Shown here piece by piece: positions 22,102 to 22,966 of a stretch of DNA of 22,966 bases. The DNA is from an uncultured Clostridium sp. (GTDB lineage: Bacteria; Bacillota; Clostridia; Lachnospirales; Lachnospiraceae). Numbering within the stretch: the first letter of the stretch is position 1; every line of letters starts with the position of its first letter. The position numbers were made by a program, and so were the translations under genes. The DNA lies in contig USJW01000076.1 of NCBI GenBank assembly GCA_900555045.1, positions 1 through 22,966 on the forward strand, read 5' to 3'. A model generated the notes under the pieces. The model was not told the DNA's origin. It worked only from the letters and a program-made list of their open reading frames with translations, and ran no database searches.

Positions 22102-22868
22102 GGCTTCATCCCCACGCCGCCCTGGATGAACAGCGTGTCGCCGGTTATGTACTTGGCGTCGTAGCTGGCCAGGAACACGCACACCTTGCCGATGTCCTTC
22201 TGGGCGTCCCCGTAGCGCCCCAGCGGGATCTCATCCAGGTTCTTCTTAAACATCTCCGGGTTCTCCCTGCCCCACTCGGCCAGCTTGTCGGTCATCACTA
22301 ACGGAAGCACGATGTTCACATTGATGTCGTAGGGGCCCCACTCGTTGGCCGCCACGCGGGACATCCCGCGGATGCCCTCCTTGGCCGCCGCGTAGGAGCT
22401 CTGGCCCGGCTTTCCGGATATGCCCGCGCCGGAGGCAAAGTTGATCACGGAGCCCTTGCTTTCCTTTAAGTAGGGGAACGCGTACTTCATGTAGAAGAAC
22501 GTGGCGTACAGGCCGGAGTAGATGGCCTTGTCGAAGTCCGCCTGGGTGTGCTCCACCAGCGTGAGGCCGGAGGCGGAGGTCTGTGCGCTGTTGATCAGCA
22601 CGTTCAGCTTTCCGAAGTGCTCTGCGCCCTTCTCCACGGCCGCCTTCACCTGGTCCTCCTTGGCGCCGTCCGCCACATAGGTGAACACCTCAGTGCCAAA
22701 GTCCTCCTCCAGCTCCTTCTTGGTCCGCTCCATTCCCTCCGGGAAAATATCCGTCAGGATCATCTTCGCTCCCTCGTCCGCGAACGCCCGGGCCACGCCC
22801 CTGGCGATTCCGCCGCCGCCCCCTGTCAACAGAACCACACGGTCTTCCATTCTTCTCAGATGCTGCAT
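22098..22868 (-). CDS. Short-chain dehydrogenase/reductase (SDR), classical type
   Basis: 256 residues, the classical SDR length. The Rossmann nucleotide site is TGGGGGIARG (15-24). The usual NNAG motif is NSAQ (93-96). The catalytic set is Ser146, Tyr159 and Lys163 in SYAAAK. Asp40 after the second strand would favour NAD(H) over NADP(H). The C-terminus IQGGVGMKP resembles the GG-[mf]-x end of 3-oxoacyl-ACP reductase-like and hydroxysteroid dehydrogenase-like members. The substrate is unknown. The ATG at 22866-22868 has GAGGAGG about seven bases upstream. Any longer frame runs into adapter sequence at the window end and is false. The gene converges with the LysR gene with a four-base overlap of stop codons. 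Confidence 0.9.
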   Translation of the reverse strand: MQHLRRMEDRVVLLTGGGGGIARGVARAFADEGAKMILTDIFPEGMERTKKELEEDFGTEVFTYVADGAKEDQVKAAVEKGAEHFGKLNVLINSAQTSASGLTLVEHTQADFDKAIYSGLYATFFYMKYAFPYLKESKGSVINFASGAGISGKPGQSSYAAAKEGIRGMSRVAANEWGPYDINVNIVLPLVMTDKLAEWGRENPEMFKKNLDEIPLGRYGDAQKDIGKVCVFLASYDAKYITGDTLFIQGGVGMKP

Positions 22869-22925
22869 AGCGATTCCTCCTCTTTCTCTGCCGTTTTTCT
22901 TGTATCGACGTTTTAAATGGCTATG

Positions 22926-22966
22926 AGATCGGAAGAGCACCCGTCTGAACTCCAGTCACTGACGTC
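22926..22966. other. Illumina TruSeq adapter contamination at the contig end
   Basis: From 22926 the sequence is AGATCGGAAGAGCAC, then one mismatch (C for A at 22941), then CGTCTGAACTCCAGTCAC to 22959. That is 33 of 34 bases of the TruSeq index adapter. The last seven bases (TGACGTC, 22960-22966) sit where an index begins. This is synthetic sequence, so genomic sequence ends near 22925. The bases 22869-22925 before it are the SDR leader and show no other gene. Confidence 0.97.

Noticed and set aside
1..22925. CRISPR arrays, tRNA or rRNA genes, insertion sequences, phage genes
   Set aside because: No regularly spaced repeats, tRNA-like cloverleafs, transposase or phage proteins were seen on either strand.
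22869..22940. N-terminal extension of the SDR protein
   Set aside because: It begins at a GTG inside adapter sequence; the internal ATG at 22866-22868 has a good ribosome binding site and matches the family start.

Overview
The window reads as one contig fragment (about 23 kb, GC-rich) from a Gram-positive anaerobe of the class Clostridia, most like a gut Lachnospiraceae or a relative. The evidence is strong AGGAGG-type ribosome binding sites, a clostridial-type FeoB, a PTS-dependent dihydroxyacetone kinase, a YtaF-type sporulation membrane protein, GlpP antitermination and ECF vitamin transport. No rRNA, tRNA, CRISPR array, insertion sequence or phage gene was seen. The last 41 bases (22926-22966) are not genomic: they are a near-perfect Illumina TruSeq adapter followed by part of an index, so the right end is an untrimmed read end.

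Layout. (1) 80-4254, minus strand: an N-acetylmuramic acid (MurNAc) salvage operon, in transcription order an RpiR/MurR regulator, MurQ etherase, MurP PTS permease and a PHP phosphoesterase. It has a good promoter and an operator-like palindrome at 4320-4374. (2) 4587-5744: an ECF transporter substrate-binding subunit (plus) converging on ytaF (minus). (3) 5909-10689, minus: a six-gene glycerol/dihydroxyacetone operon in the order MBL-fold hydrolase, glpP, glpK, dhaK, dhaL, dhaM, ending at a strong terminator. (4) 10805-13961: an MntR/DtxR-family metalloregulator (minus) divergent from feoA-feoB (plus), with nested inverted repeats between them. FeoB carries an unusual cysteine-rich cytosolic insertion. 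(5) 14127-16448, plus: a membrane diguanylate cyclase with an extra C-terminal domain, sharing a bidirectional terminator with a small DUF378 membrane protein. (6) 16815-20972, minus: a MarR regulator and a heterodimeric ABC exporter with overlapping genes. (7) 21208-22868: a LysR regulator (plus) whose stop codon overlaps that of a convergent short-chain dehydrogenase.

How the genes work together. The mur operon would import MurNAc as MurNAc-6-phosphate and cleave it to GlcNAc-6-phosphate and lactate, recycling cell-wall sugar. The glycerol operon gives two fates for C3 polyols: glycerol to glycerol-3-phosphate by GlpK, and dihydroxyacetone to DHAP by DhaKL using phosphate delivered through DhaM. 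The feo locus imports ferrous iron under a metal-sensing repressor. The MarR-ABC operon looks like a self-regulated drug exporter.

No wholly new multi-gene system was identified. The most distinctive biological feature is the FeoB insertion with a CxxCxxCxxC core. Next are an MntR-type metal-ligand set in the feo-linked regulator and the single-operon packaging of both C3 kinase routes with an uncharacterised metallo-hydrolase.
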